Below, piece after piece: positions 26,928-36,783 of a stretch of DNA of 64,000 nt. A model generated the notes under the pieces. That model had not been told where the DNA came from and did not search any database. It saw only the letters and a program-made list of their open reading frames with translations. The DNA comes from Fluctibacter halophilus. Lineage in GTDB: Bacteria; Pseudomonadota; Gammaproteobacteria; Enterobacterales; Alteromonadaceae. The stretch covers positions 186,001 to 250,000 of the forward strand of contig NZ_JAJEWP010000006.1 of the NCBI RefSeq assembly GCF_020687825.1, written 5' to 3'. The translations under genes were made by a program, and so were the position numbers. Each line of letters opens with the position of its first letter. The stretch's first letter is position 1.

Positions 26928-27562
26928 TTACCGGGTTTATGGCCGGTGATCTGCGCCACCAGCGCCAGAAAAACAAACACCTGAATCTGGTTGAAGTTGA
27001 GTCCCAGCGGCACATCACAGGAACGCTGATAGCTGGTCAGGTGCAAAGTATCACCCAACAATGAAAAGGTGTGGGTGTGCATGCAGGGTCGCAAACAGCC
27101 ACGGTCAAATTCACCGGGATTGTAGAACGTCACGATCTCACCCCGATCATCAATGCCACGGCTGAGGTTATCGATGACCTTTTTCAACTGATCCAGGTGC
27201 CCGCCATCCGGCGTCGCCCAGGCACGCCCCTGCACACCGTACACGCGCCCCATATCATCCTCGCCTTTGCGGTGAGGGTTATTCAACCAGGCCTGGTTTT
27301 CATTGGCGTTGGCATTCCAGGTGTTACAACCGATGGCACGAAACTGAGCGGCGCTGTCGTAACCGCGCAGATAACCCAATAATTCGGCGATTGCCGCCTT
27401 GTAAAAACTCTTGCGGGTGGTGATCAGGGGGAACACATTGTTACCGACGTCGTATTCAAGATCGGCATTGATCACGGTCAGGCAGCGCTGGCCGGTACGG
27501 GCATTTTCGACCCAGTGTCCCTGCTCAACAATGCGACGGCACAAATCCAGATACTGCTTCAT
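26711..27562 (-). CDS. thyA: Thymidylate synthase
   Basis: ThyA methylates dUMP to dTMP using methylene-tetrahydrofolate. The 283-aa product from the ATG at 27562 is of the longer Vibrio/Alteromonas type. The catalytic Cys160 lies in [11 protein letters not shown], and the dUMP/folate-binding segments ([29 protein letters not shown]-terminal [10 protein letters not shown]) are intact. The ATG overlaps the lgt stop (ATGA, 27559-27562), so the conserved lgt-thyA coupling is kept. The 3' ~70 codons may have been replaced when the neighbouring island arrived, since a decayed second copy lies at 21194-21392. The partner enzyme dihydrofolate reductase is at 57.1 kb. Confidence 0.96.
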   Translation of the reverse strand: MKQYLDLCRRIVEQGHWVENARTGQRCLTVINADLEYDVGNNVFPLITTRKSFYKAAIAELLGYLRGYDSAAQFRAIGCNTWNANANENQAWLNNPHRKGEDDMGRVYGVQGRAWATPDGGHLDQLKKVIDNLSRGIDDRGEIVTFYNPGEFDRGCLRPCMHTHTFSLLGDTLHLTSYQRSCDVPLGLNFNQIQVFVFLALVAQITGHKPGKAYHKIVNAHIYENQLPLMRDVQLTREPFEPPRLNINPDIKTLQDIETWVSTDDFSVEGYQCHPAIQYPFSV

Positions 27563-28374
27563 GATGACCCCTTGACCGCATGATTGGATGCACCACGTCG
27601 AAACGCCCACACCATCAACGCCAATCCACCCAGCACCATCGGCAGTGACAGGATCTGGCCCTGGGAAATCAGCCCGCCATACAGGCCAATGTGCGCATCG
27701 GGCTCCCTGAAGTACTCGACAATAAAGCGGAAACTGCCGTAGCCGAGCAGGAACAATCCACTCACGGCGCCCATTGGTCGGGGCTTACGACTGAACAGCC
27801 ACACCATCAGAAACAGCACAACCCCTTCCAGGGCAAACTCGTACAGCTGTGACGGGTGACGGGGTTCTGGCCCTGCACCGGGAAAGATGATCGCCCAGGG
27901 AACGTCCGAGGTGCGCCCCCACAGTTCTGCGTTGATGAAATTGCCGATCCGGCCAGCACCCAGGCCGATGGGTACCAGGGGAGCGACAAAATCGCCGACC
28001 TGCAGAAAGTGGCTGCGGCTCTTGCGGGCGAACCACCACAATGCCACCAGCACACCCAGCAAGCCACCGTGGAACGACATCCCTCCAGTCCATATCTTGA
28101 ACAGGTACAGAGGGTCATCCAGAAATGCACCGAACTGATAAAACAGCACATAACCCACCCGACCACCGAGGATCACCCCCAGGAAGCCCAGGAACAACAT
28201 GTCACTGAGCTGGTCTTTCGACCAGTCGGTGCGCGAAAGACGGGCGCGGGCCAGTAACCAGGCGGCAATGAAGCCCACCAGATACATCATTCCGTACCAT
28301 TTCGGACTGAAAAATCCCCATTCTACGATGGATGGATTGATTTCGGGCAGGGTGTAATGGCTATCCGCTAACAT
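27559..28374 (-). CDS. lgt: Prolipoprotein diacylglyceryl transferase
   Basis: This 271-aa inner-membrane enzyme attaches diacylglycerol to the lipobox cysteine of prolipoproteins. It has seven transmembrane helices. The Lgt signature [14 protein letters not shown] and the conserved [12 protein letters not shown] motif are complete. It sits between the TauE-like gene and thyA and is translationally coupled to thyA by a 4-bp overlap. Confidence 0.96.
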   Translation of the reverse strand: MLADSHYTLPEINPSIVEWGFFSPKWYGMMYLVGFIAAWLLARARLSRTDWSKDQLSDMLFLGFLGVILGGRVGYVLFYQFGAFLDDPLYLFKIWTGGMSFHGGLLGVLVALWWFARKSRSHFLQVGDFVAPLVPIGLGAGRIGNFINAELWGRTSDVPWAIIFPGAGPEPRHPSQLYEFALEGVVLFLMVWLFSRKPRPMGAVSGLFLLGYGSFRFIVEYFREPDAHIGLYGGLISQGQILSLPMVLGGLALMVWAFRRGASNHAVKGSS

Positions 28375-28381
28375 TCAACTT

Positions 28382-29173
28382 CTATCCTAACAACATGCGC
28401 AAGCTGACCAGGATCAGAAAGCCTGCAAAAATTCGTTTTAACCGCCGGGTATCCAGGCGATGGCCTATTTTAGCCCCGATACGGGCCGTAAATACAGAGG
28501 TAATCACAATCCCGACGGTGGCAGGCAGATAGACATAGCCAAACGCGCCGGGGGGCAAATCATGCAGTTGCCAGCCGGTTACTACAAAGCTGGCCGAGCC
28601 AAACAAGGCAATCACCAGACCGCAAAATGCCGCACATCCGATGGCCTGCTTCATATCCACCCGGAACCACATCAGTGCAGGCACCAGCAACGCGCCGCCA
28701 CCAATCCCCATGAATGCCGAGATACAGCCAACCACCAGACCAATCAGTACCAGCGCGGTTTGTGAAATGGCCGTTTCTGAGCGCCGTTGACCACCGAACA
28801 CCATTTGCGCGGCAATCGCCATCACCAGATAGGCAAACACCGATTTCACCACTTCACCGGGTAACACACTGGCCAACCAGGCACCGACCATCGCGCCCAG
28901 CACGATACCAATACTGCAGCCGGTGACAATGTGTCGCGACAGGTTGCCCAGTTTATAGTGGGCCCGCGCCGATGACATGGCGGTCAATACGATGGTCGAT
29001 AACGACGTGGCAATCGCCATTGGCATGGCCACGTCCAGCGAGACATCCAACACGTGGGGCAACAGGTACACCAGCGCCGGCACGATCAATAATCCACCGC
29101 CGATCCCCAGCATCCCGGCCAATACGCCCACCAAAGCACCGAGCGCCACACAGGCAAAAAAGATGATGAACAT
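28382..29173 (-). CDS. TauE/SafE-family membrane transporter
   Basis: This 263-aa protein has about eight transmembrane helices in two homologous halves, each starting with a glycine-rich signature (GMLGIGGGLLIVPAL near residue 22 and AFMGIGGGALLVPAL near 155). The family exports sulfite, sulfoacetate or related organic anions; the substrate here is unknown. A GAGGGG Shine-Dalgarno supports the start. It lies between ptsP and lgt, 7 bp from lgt, in a single minus-strand operon. Confidence 0.88.
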   Translation of the reverse strand: MFIIFFACVALGALVGVLAGMLGIGGGLLIVPALVYLLPHVLDVSLDVAMPMAIATSLSTIVLTAMSSARAHYKLGNLSRHIVTGCSIGIVLGAMVGAWLASVLPGEVVKSVFAYLVMAIAAQMVFGGQRRSETAISQTALVLIGLVVGCISAFMGIGGGALLVPALMWFRVDMKQAIGCAAFCGLVIALFGSASFVVTGWQLHDLPPGAFGYVYLPATVGIVITSVFTARIGAKIGHRLDTRRLKRIFAGFLILVSLRMLLG

Positions 29174-29192
29174 CAGTACCCCTCAGGTTTCC

Positions 29193-31490
29193 TTAACTAC
29201 CGGCCCTCACCAGACCGCCTAATCCCACAGACTCGAGGTAAGCATTTACCGCTTCGCGCACCGCAGCAGGATGCTCATAGTGCATAACCCTTTCCAATAA
29301 CTGATGGGTGTCTGCCAGCGCGACACTGCGGATCACCCATTTAACCTTCAACAGGTTGTGACTGTTCATACTCAGGCGTCGATAGCCCATGGCCATCAGC
29401 AAAATTGCACCACCGGGTTCGCCGGCCATTTCGCCGCACACGGTGACCGGCACGTTAAGACGCTGCGCTTCATCCACAATGTGCTGCAATGCCATCAAAA
29501 CCGCTGGGTGATAACTGTCATACAAGCCCGCCACCCTGGCATTGTTACGATCGACAGCCAGCAGATACTGGGTCAAGTCGTTGCTGCCAACGGAAAAGAA
29601 ATCGACAATGGGAGCCAGTTTATCGAGCTGATAAACCAGCGCAGGGACTTCTATCATCACCCCGACCTTTGGCATCACTACCCGATTATCGGTTCCCCGA
29701 CACTCTTCGGTCACTTCGTGAAATGCCTGACGAATGAGACGTTTGGCCTCTTTAACTTCAGACACCGACGTGATCATCGGCAACATGACCTGCAGATTTT
29801 CCAGCCCCAGACTGGCGCGCAACATGGCGCGAACCTGAACCAGGAAGATTTCCGGGTGATCCAGGGTCAGGCGGATCCCACGCCAGCCAAGAAAAGGGTT
29901 TTCCTCGTTAATGGGAAAATACGGCAGGGGCTTGTCCCCCCCGACATCCAGGGTGCGCATGGTGATTTGTTTGTCCGGACTGACCGACAGCATGGCGCGG
30001 TACAAATCATGTTGTTCCTGCTCCGACGGAAAACGTTCGCGCATCATAAACGGCACTTCGGTGCGGTATAGCCCCACTCCATCACCCTGGTTAAAGTGAT
30101 CACTTTCCAGCTCAGCGGACAAACCAGCGTTAATGTACAGGTCAAGCGCACAATTATCGGTTGAAATGGTCGGCAATTCTGCCTGTGCCTGAATACGATC
30201 AGACAACTCCATTTCTTCATCAACCAATACCCGAAATTCCCGCTGTATTGCATCACTGGGCGAGACAATGACTTCACCGGAATAGCCGTCGAGTAACACC
30301 TGACGGCCATCCAGCATGGATAACGGCACATCGGTCAATCCCATGACGGCAGGCACGCCCATGGCCCTGGCCAGAATGGCAGCATGAGAGTTATTCGAGC
30401 CTCGCATCGACACGATACCGCGCACCCGATCTTTGGGGAACTCTGCCAGCATCGGTGCACTGACTTCTTCCGCCACCAGGATCACATCGCCTTCAGGCAT
30501 GGTCGGCGTCACTGCACCTTTGTCCGGTTGCAGAATGTTGGCCAGGATTCGGTTAGACAAATCTTCCATGTCCACAGCCCGCTCTTGCATGTAGGGGTCG
30601 CTCATGTCGCGGAAGCGTTGAATGTACGCATCAACCACGTATTTGAGTCCGCTGGCAGCATCCCAGCCTTCGCGAATACGCGCTTCCACTTCATGCCCCA
30701 GGCTGTTGGCATCCAGCAGGTGATGATAGATCTGGAAAATGGCCAGTACGTCAGAGGGTACTTCTCCTTCAATCCGCGCAGACAGCTCGTCAACCTGACT
30801 GCGGGTCGCATACACGGCACTTCTGTAACGCTGAATTTCACTATCGACAGCCAACGAACGGCGGGGCACATGATTGTTCAGACTGACCTTGTAGCCAGGC
30901 ACGAAACCAACCCCCATGCCCAGTCCGGTTGCCCCGGGAACGCCGCGCAAGGTTTTTTGCCATTGGCGACTGCTGGAGGCCGTTGTTGGATCATTCAGGG
31001 TCATCAAACCACGGGCTTCTGCGTGCTTGATCTCCAGCGCCAATTGCGCCGCCAAGGTAACCAGGAAGGCTTCTTCATCTTCGCTGAAACGGCGCTTACC
31101 GCGTTGCTGCAATGTCAGTACGCCGAGCACCTTACGCTGATGAATGATCGGCGCGCCTAAAAATGCGTGGTATTTTTCTTCTTTGACTTCAGGGTAATGC
31201 TTGAAGCGCGGATGCGCTCTGGCATCGCTGATATTGAGCGGTTCCTCGCGCTGACCAATCAGGCCGATCAAGCCTTCTGAGAATCCAATCGCCACTTTGC
31301 CAACCGCGTCGGCTGCCAGACCCTCAGTGGCCATCAACAGAAAATGCTGCTTCTCATAGTCGGCCAGGTAAATAGAACAGGAATCAACCTTCAGTGCCGT
31401 GCGCAAACGGTTCGCCAGGCATTGCAGCGCATCCTCCAACACCGGTATTTGGTTGACTTCCTGGACAATGCGCTTGAGGGTTGTGAGCAT
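29193..31490 (-). CDS. ptsP: Phosphoenolpyruvate-protein phosphotransferase PtsP (EI-Ntr)
   Basis: This 765-aa enzyme I paralogue feeds the nitrogen phosphotransferase system. An N-terminal GAF domain (residues ~15-160) is followed by the PEP-utiliser domains. The phospho-accepting His lies in MRGSNNSHAAILARAMG (~residue 370), and the PEP-binding TIM barrel is at ~430-750 (TLDVGGDKPLPYFP, GSNDLTQYLLAVDRNN, VTVCGEMAGEPG). The active-site Cys of the CGEMA motif is present. It starts three bases after the rppH stop, the same order as in E. coli. Confidence 0.95.
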   Translation of the reverse strand: MLTTLKRIVQEVNQIPVLEDALQCLANRLRTALKVDSCSIYLADYEKQHFLLMATEGLAADAVGKVAIGFSEGLIGLIGQREEPLNISDARAHPRFKHYPEVKEEKYHAFLGAPIIHQRKVLGVLTLQQRGKRRFSEDEEAFLVTLAAQLALEIKHAEARGLMTLNDPTTASSSRQWQKTLRGVPGATGLGMGVGFVPGYKVSLNNHVPRRSLAVDSEIQRYRSAVYATRSQVDELSARIEGEVPSDVLAIFQIYHHLLDANSLGHEVEARIREGWDAASGLKYVVDAYIQRFRDMSDPYMQERAVDMEDLSNRILANILQPDKGAVTPTMPEGDVILVAEEVSAPMLAEFPKDRVRGIVSMRGSNNSHAAILARAMGVPAVMGLTDVPLSMLDGRQVLLDGYSGEVIVSPSDAIQREFRVLVDEEMELSDRIQAQAELPTISTDNCALDLYINAGLSAELESDHFNQGDGVGLYRTEVPFMMRERFPSEQEQHDLYRAMLSVSPDKQITMRTLDVGGDKPLPYFPINEENPFLGWRGIRLTLDHPEIFLVQVRAMLRASLGLENLQVMLPMITSVSEVKEAKRLIRQAFHEVTEECRGTDNRVVMPKVGVMIEVPALVYQLDKLAPIVDFFSVGSNDLTQYLLAVDRNNARVAGLYDSYHPAVLMALQHIVDEAQRLNVPVTVCGEMAGEPGGAILLMAMGYRRLSMNSHNLLKVKWVIRSVALADTHQLLERVMHYEHPAAVREAVNAYLESVGLGGLVRAGS

Positions 31491-31493
31491 CGA

Positions 31494-32054
31494 TCAGCTC
31501 GAGTTGGAGCGACGACGTCGTCGCGATTTATTGTTTTGGCCCTGCGAACGGGTTGGATTGCGCCCGACCTGACGTCCACCGACCGGCATGGTCACTGGCG
31601 CAAACTCTTTCATCACGCGACGGTACACATCGCGCTTGAACGAAACCACATGCCGTACCGGGTACCAGTAGCTGACCCATCGCCAGTCATCGAATTCAGG
31701 ATGACTGGATTTGAGCACATCAACGTCCTCTTCGTTGCACGTCAATCTCAGCAAAAACCACTTTTGCTTCTGACCGATACACACCGGATTGCTGCCCTGA
31801 CGAATCAATCGCTTAGGCAACTTATAACGGACCCAATTTTTGGTCACGCCGAGTATTTCAACTTGCTCCGGCTGTAACCCTACTTCCTCGTGCAGCTCCC
31901 GATACATGGCTTGTTCGGCAGTTTCACCTTGATCAATTCCGCCTTGTGGAAACTGCCATGAATGTTGGCCATAGCGTTTGGCCCAAAAAACCTGCCCTAA
32001 CCGATTGCAGATTACGATGCCAACATTCGCGCGGAATCCTTCGCCATCAATCAC
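31494..32054 (-). CDS. rppH: RNA pyrophosphohydrolase RppH
   Basis: This 186-aa Nudix enzyme removes pyrophosphate from mRNA 5' ends to trigger decay. The Nudix box is [20 protein letters not shown], and the RppH-specific blocks [19 protein letters not shown] and [10 protein letters not shown] are complete. The start is a GTG at 32054 preceded by GGGAG five bases away, which gives the expected N-terminus [13 protein letters not shown]. The C-terminus has an Arg/Ser-rich basic tail. It is the first gene of the rppH-ptsP-tauE-lgt-thyA operon. Confidence 0.95.
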   Translation of the reverse strand: MIDGEGFRANVGIVICNRLGQVFWAKRYGQHSWQFPQGGIDQGETAEQAMYRELHEEVGLQPEQVEILGVTKNWVRYKLPKRLIRQGSNPVCIGQKQKWFLLRLTCNEEDVDVLKSSHPEFDDWRWVSYWYPVRHVVSFKRDVYRRVMKEFAPVTMPVGGRQVGRNPTRSQGQNNKSRRRRRSNSS

Positions 32055-32196
32055 CTAGACTCCCGGGCGTATAAATGTGTTATATCCCTGCATTCTTCCA
32101 CAAACTTGCCACCTTTCAAAGCAATAAAACGTTTACGCCTATCCCCTTTTGCCGTTAGCATTCTTGCCATAACAATTGCCCGAATCTGCTTTGCTT

Positions 32197-32829
32197 ATGT
32201 CTCAACAACGGTTTCTTGCTCTTTATGCCCTGCTCGCCCTCAGCTACCTGTTTGTCATGGGCACAGGACAATACCCCCTGCATTATCTGCACAAAGCAGC
32301 GCCGGTACTGATGCTGCTATGGATGGTGTGGCGTGCCGGAGCCCATTGGCTCGGCGCCGGACTGGCGGTGTTGTTGTCTGCTACCGGGGATATTCTACTG
32401 GCGCTGCCGTTGGCGAGTAGTTTCATGCTCGGACTCAGTGCCTTTTTACTTGCCCATCTGGCCTACATGGCTGTGCTGTGGCCAATGGCCGACCGACAAC
32501 GCTGGCGCCATCCCGCACTGATTGCGTTGTTTCCTGCCCTCATCGGCATGGCCTTTTGGGTATTGCCCAGTACCGGTGAACTGATGCTCCCCGTCGCGGT
32601 GTACATGCTGGTGTTAAGCATCATGGCCATTACTGCCATGCTGGTGCCAGCGCAGCAGCCATGGCTCCTGGCGGGTGCCTGGCTATTTGTGGTATCGGAC
32701 GCGTGCATTGCGATCAATAAGTTTACCCTGCCATTCGCCGCGTCAGGATGGGTGATCATGGTGACCTATTACCTGGCCCAATACTGTCTGATCCGGGGGA
32801 TCTGTGCCCATGCTTCCCGTTCCCGCTGA
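32197..32829 (+). CDS. YhhN/TMEM86-family membrane protein (lysoplasmalogenase-like)
   Basis: This 210-aa protein has about eight transmembrane helices. The YhhN signature includes LLSATGDILLALP near the middle and VVSDACIAINKF near the end, with acidic residues inside helices as in TMEM86B-type lysoplasmalogenases. The substrate in bacteria is unknown. I chose the ATG at 32197; a TTG seven codons upstream is possible, and neither has a good Shine-Dalgarno. Its 3' end overlaps mutH by about 20 bp. Confidence 0.8.
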   Translation: MSQQRFLALYALLALSYLFVMGTGQYPLHYLHKAAPVLMLLWMVWRAGAHWLGAGLAVLLSATGDILLALPLASSFMLGLSAFLLAHLAYMAVLWPMADRQRWRHPALIALFPALIGMAFWVLPSTGELMLPVAVYMLVLSIMAITAMLVPAQQPWLLAGAWLFVVSDACIAINKFTLPFAASGWVIMVTYYLAQYCLIRGICAHASRSR

Positions 32830-33490
32830 TCGCGCGCCGGACAGCGTTAACACCCTGATCAAGCGCGCCCAGGCACTGGCCGGTCTTAGCCTGGGTGAGC
32901 TGGCATTACAGGCCAATGTTCAGGTACCTGAGCATTTTCGCCGTGAAAAAGGCTTCACCGGACAACTGTTGGAGCGTTTCCTCGGTGCTGAGGCGGGGGC
33001 CAAAGCCCAGCAGGACTTCCCTGACCTTGGCATCGAACTGAAATCAATCCCCATCGATCCGAGCGGTCAACCGCTGGAAACCACGTACGTGTGCTACGCC
33101 CCACTGCTGGGGGTGGCCGGGATAGATTGGGCTTCGAGCAATGTGTGCAACAAGTTACGTCATGTTCTGTGGGTGCCGATTGAAGGCGATCGCAGCATCC
33201 CTCCCGCCGAGCGGCGCCTGGGTACCCCCTTTCTGTGGTCACCCAACGCCGATCAATACGCCATCCTCAAAGCCGACTGGGAAGAACTGATGGAACGGGT
33301 CGCGTTAGGGCACGTCGACAGCATCACAGCCCGTCTCGGCCAGGCCCTGCACATGCGGCCCAAAGCGGCAGACGGCAGCGCCCTGACCGACGCCATTGGC
33401 CAGGAAGGGCAGCGTATCCGAACCCGTCCCCGGGGTTTCTACCTGCGCACCACCTTTACCGCCCAAATCCTCGCTGACCAATTCGGCTAA
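32810..33490 (+). CDS. mutH: DNA mismatch repair endonuclease MutH
   Basis: MutH nicks the unmethylated strand at hemimethylated GATC sites. The product is 226 aa from the ATG at 32810 (a GTG at 32804 would add two residues). The catalytic triad D-x6-E-x-K is intact in QQDFPDLGIELKSIP (Asp69, Glu76, Lys78), and the C-terminal LPRGFYLR-type motif is present (RPRGFYLRTTF). Its presence implies Dam-directed mismatch repair and helps place the organism among gammaproteobacteria. It overlaps the convergent aldehyde dehydrogenase gene by 4 bp. Confidence 0.95.
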   Translation: MLPVPADRAPDSVNTLIKRAQALAGLSLGELALQANVQVPEHFRREKGFTGQLLERFLGAEAGAKAQQDFPDLGIELKSIPIDPSGQPLETTYVCYAPLLGVAGIDWASSNVCNKLRHVLWVPIEGDRSIPPAERRLGTPFLWSPNADQYAILKADWEELMERVALGHVDSITARLGQALHMRPKAADGSALTDAIGQEGQRIRTRPRGFYLRTTFTAQILADQFG

Positions 33491-34920
33491 GCGCCGGGGG
33501 TGCGGATCACCATCAGGCGCAGTTCGGTCATGTCCTCAATGGCATAGCGGATCCCTTCTCGTCCCAGTCCGGATTCCTTCACGCCACCGTAAGGCATATT
33601 ATCCACCCGCCAACTGGGGACATCGCCGATCACAACACCGCCAACGTCCAGCACATCCCAGGCCTTGTGGGCTTTGTACAAATCGCGGGTAAATATCCCC
33701 GCCTGCAAACCAAACTGGCTGTTGTTGACTTCCTCAAGGGCCGCATCAAAGTCGGAGAAAGGTGCGATGATGGACACCGGACCGAAGGCTTCTTCGGCAC
33801 ACACCTTGGCATCGGCCGGAACATTTTCCAGCACCGTTGCCTGCAGCATGGCGCCGTCGCGCTGACCACCACACAACACTGTAGCCCCTTTATCCCGTGC
33901 TTCATCAATCCAGGCCGCCAGTCGTCCCGCTTCACCCTCGCTGATCATCGGCCCGATAAAGGTCTTTTCATCCGCCGGATCGCCATGCACCAGTGCCGCA
34001 ACTTTTTCCACGTAGCGCTGTTTGAAGGTCGCGTAGATGTCCTGATGCACCAGTACCCGCTGCACACTGATACAGCTCTGGCCGGATTGATAGTAGGCCC
34101 CAAAGACAATGCGCTCAATGGCATCCTCCAGGTCGGCATCGGCATCCACCACACACGCCGCATTCCCACCCAGCTCAAGTACCACCGGCTTCTTGCCGGC
34201 GCGGGCTTTCAGATCCCAACCCACATCAGGCGAGCCGGTAAAGCTGAGCAGTTTGAAGCGATCGTCAGTAGTGAACAGGTCCGCACCATCACGACTGCAC
34301 GGCAAGATTGAAAATGCCCCTTGGGGTAAATCGGTCTCGGCCAACACCTCACCAATGATCAACGCACCAATGGGTGTGCGGCTGGCCGGTTTGAGCACAA
34401 AAGCACAGCCTGCAGCGATGGCCGGCGCCACTTTGTGTGCGGCCAGATTCAACGGAAAGTTGAACGGTGAAATGAACGAACAGGGCCCGATGGGAACGCG
34501 CTTCACCATGCCCTGATAACCACGGGCACGGGGCGTCACTTCAAGGTTGATCACTTCGCCGTTGATCCGCACCGCTTCTTCTGCGGCAATCCGGAAGGTA
34601 TCGATCAGACGGGTCACTTCTCCGCGGGCATCTTTGATTGGCTTGCCCGCTTCCACGCACAGGGCATCTGCCAACTCATCAAATCGATCTTCAAACCGCT
34701 CCACACAATGCTGCAAAATCGCCTGACGCTCATAAGGCTTCATTGCGTTCAGTGCCGGTTGGGCAGCTTCTGCCGCCGCAATCGCACGATCAATCACGTC
34801 GGCATCGGCCATCGCGACCTGGGTCGCGGGCTCGCCAGTGTACTTGTTGGTCACCGTGAGATCCTGATTGGCAAACACGGCTTCATTGGCCAGATAATAG
34901 GGGTAAGCTTTGGCTAACAT
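33487..34920 (-). CDS. NAD(P)-dependent aldehyde dehydrogenase
   Basis: This 477-aa protein belongs to the aldehyde dehydrogenase superfamily. The catalytic Cys lies in YYQSGQSCISVQR (~residue 282) and the general-base Glu in VVLELGGNAACVV (~248). The cofactor segment GPCSFISPFNFPLNLA and FTGSPDVGW are also present. The substrate aldehyde is unknown. It starts 9 bp after the acetolactate-synthase-like gene with a good Shine-Dalgarno (AAGGAT), so the two are one operon and probably share a pathway. Confidence 0.88.
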   Translation of the reverse strand: MLAKAYPYYLANEAVFANQDLTVTNKYTGEPATQVAMADADVIDRAIAAAEAAQPALNAMKPYERQAILQHCVERFEDRFDELADALCVEAGKPIKDARGEVTRLIDTFRIAAEEAVRINGEVINLEVTPRARGYQGMVKRVPIGPCSFISPFNFPLNLAAHKVAPAIAAGCAFVLKPASRTPIGALIIGEVLAETDLPQGAFSILPCSRDGADLFTTDDRFKLLSFTGSPDVGWDLKARAGKKPVVLELGGNAACVVDADADLEDAIERIVFGAYYQSGQSCISVQRVLVHQDIYATFKQRYVEKVAALVHGDPADEKTFIGPMISEGEAGRLAAWIDEARDKGATVLCGGQRDGAMLQATVLENVPADAKVCAEEAFGPVSIIAPFSDFDAALEEVNNSQFGLQAGIFTRDLYKAHKAWDVLDVGGVVIGDVPSWRVDNMPYGGVKESGLGREGIRYAIEDMTELRLMVIRTPGA

Positions 34921-34929
34921 GCTAAATCC

Positions 34930-36570
34930 TTACAGCGATTGACTGAGGTTACGAATGGATTGGTTGAGGGTCTCATCATTGAGACTGTAGTCAACCGGAA
35001 CGTCGATCACATGAACAGCCGGGTCATCCAGACATTCATTGATCCGCGGCAACAGCTCTTCGGTGGCCGAAATGCGCCAGCCTTTAGCACCGTAACTGTT
35101 GGCGTACATAACAAAATCCGGGTTGCCGTAATCAAGGCCAAAATTGGCAAAGCTCATGTGGGCTTGCTTCCACTTGATCATGCCGTAAGCGTCATCACGC
35201 AGAATGATCACCACAATGTGCAGGCCCAGGCGCACCGCGGTTTCCAGCTCCTGGCTGTTCATCATAAAGCCACCATCTCCGCACACCGTAATGACCGGCT
35301 TGTCAGGATACACCAGCTTCGCCGCCATCGCAGAGGGCAGGCCCGCGCCCATGGTTGCCAGGGCGTTATCCAACAACAACGTGTTGGGGAAGTAGGCCGG
35401 ATAATTACGCGCGAACCAGATTTTGTAGACGCCGTTGTCCAGGGTCACGATGCCGTCTTTGGGCATGGCCTTGCGCACATCACGCACCAGCCGTTCAGGC
35501 AAGACCGGAAAACGGTCATCCTGTTCGCTGGCCGTGCGGTGCTCTACGTAAGCGGCATGCACTCGCTTGAAAAACTCAAATGACCACTTTGGCGACGGGG
35601 TGATTTTCTCTTTGATTTGCCAGATGCTGTTGGCGATGTCACCGGTCACTTCGAGCTGCGGGAAGTACACCGGATCGACCGCTGCACCGTCGAAATTGAT
35701 GTGGATGACTTTCTTGCCGTTCACATGCATGAAAAACGGTGGCTTCTCGACCACGTCATGACCCACATTGATGATCAGGTCTGCATAGTGGATCACGCGG
35801 TGGACAAAGTCACCGTCAGACAACGCCGTATTGCCCATGAACAGCTCGCCACTCTCATCCAGCACTCCTTTACCCATCTGGGTAGTGATGTAGGGGATAC
35901 CCGTCTTGGCGACAAATTCACGCAGCATCTTGGCGGTCAGCTTGCGGTTCGCCCCCGCACCGATCAGGAGTACCGGAGCAGTGGCCTTTTCAATCATCTC
36001 CACCGCCGCGTTGATGGCCTTGTACTCGGCAATCGGACGGCGCATCATGCTGGCCGGTAACAATGCCGCCTGCGTGGCCTCTGCAGCAATGTCTTCCGGC
36101 AATTCAATGTGCACGGCCCCGGGACGCTCATCGTGGGCCAGACGGAACGCCTCTCGCACAATCGACGGGATCCGGTCACCACTGACCACCTGTGAGGTGT
36201 ATTTGGTGATAGGGCGCATCATGTCCACCACATCGATGACCTGAAAACGCCCCTGCTTACTGGTTTTAATTGGTTTCTGACCGGTGATCATCAACATTGG
36301 CATCGCCCCCAACTGAGCATACGCGGCTGGCGTCACCAAATTGGTGGCCCCGGGACCGAGGGTCGACAAACACACGCCAACCTTGCCGGTCAGGCGACCA
36401 TAGGTGGCAGCCATAAACCCTGCGCCTTGTTCGTGGCGGGTTAAAATTAACTCAATGGAGGAGTGACGTAATGACTCCAACAGGTCGAGGTTTTCTTCGC
36501 CGGGAATACCGAAAATATACTCAACGCCTTCGGCTTCCAGTGCTTTGACCATTAAATCCGATGCTTTCAT
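34930..36570 (-). CDS. Acetolactate synthase-like thiamine-diphosphate enzyme
   Basis: This 546-aa protein starts at the ATG at 36570, after an AAGAGGA Shine-Dalgarno. The catalytic Glu lies in ILTRHEQGAGFMA (~residue 50). The ThDP/Mg motif GDGGFMMNSQELETAVRLG is near 430, and FGIPGEENLDLLE marks the N-terminal domain. It resembles catabolic, AlsS-like acetolactate synthases more than IlvB/IlvI, and no small regulatory subunit gene follows. The next gene is an aldehyde dehydrogenase, so the product might be something other than acetolactate for branched-chain amino acids. The gene is divergent from the YfhL ferredoxin. Confidence 0.83.
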   Translation of the reverse strand: MKASDLMVKALEAEGVEYIFGIPGEENLDLLESLRHSSIELILTRHEQGAGFMAATYGRLTGKVGVCLSTLGPGATNLVTPAAYAQLGAMPMLMITGQKPIKTSKQGRFQVIDVVDMMRPITKYTSQVVSGDRIPSIVREAFRLAHDERPGAVHIELPEDIAAEATQAALLPASMMRRPIAEYKAINAAVEMIEKATAPVLLIGAGANRKLTAKMLREFVAKTGIPYITTQMGKGVLDESGELFMGNTALSDGDFVHRVIHYADLIINVGHDVVEKPPFFMHVNGKKVIHINFDGAAVDPVYFPQLEVTGDIANSIWQIKEKITPSPKWSFEFFKRVHAAYVEHRTASEQDDRFPVLPERLVRDVRKAMPKDGIVTLDNGVYKIWFARNYPAYFPNTLLLDNALATMGAGLPSAMAAKLVYPDKPVITVCGDGGFMMNSQELETAVRLGLHIVVIILRDDAYGMIKWKQAHMSFANFGLDYGNPDFVMYANSYGAKGWRISATEELLPRINECLDDPAVHVIDVPVDYSLNDETLNQSIRNLSQSL

Positions 36571-36695
36571 GTCGTCCTCTTGATGGTTGACCACGTCAGA
36601 TGTGGTTAGCCCCAGTATAGACGACTCAAACTTATTCGATATTTCAATTAGTTATTGTTCATCATAGGTCGTCATGTGCAGGCCTTAAAAGTCCC

Positions 36696-36713
36696 CCTTG
36701 ATGCAGATCAAGG
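36696..36713. promoter_or_regulatory. Perfect FNR/Anr-type box upstream of the YfhL ferredoxin
   Basis: CCTTGATGCAGATCAAGG is an 18-bp palindrome containing the exact FNR consensus TTGAT-N4-ATCAA. Its centre lies about 60 bp upstream of the transcription start predicted from the adjacent promoter, the class I activator position. FNR/Anr sites respond to oxygen limitation. Confidence 0.72.
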
Positions 36714-36729
36714 GCACCATGAATAGTCC

Positions 36730-36758
36730 TTGAGGACAGCAACGCTGGCACCTATGCT
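36730..36758 (+). promoter_or_regulatory. Sigma-70 promoter of the YfhL ferredoxin
   Basis: TTGAGG (36730-36735) and TATGCT (36753-36758) are separated by exactly 17 bp. Transcription would start near 36765, leaving about 20 nt before the ATG at 36784 and including the GGAGG ribosome-binding site. Confidence 0.65.
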
Positions 36759-36783
36759 GATCCCGAAAGTGGAGGATAACCCC

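Noticed and set aside
29304-31160. Long plus-strand frames (255 and 258 codons) opposite ptsP
   Set aside because: They are antisense shadows of a complete PtsP coding region, with His/Gln-rich low-information translations.
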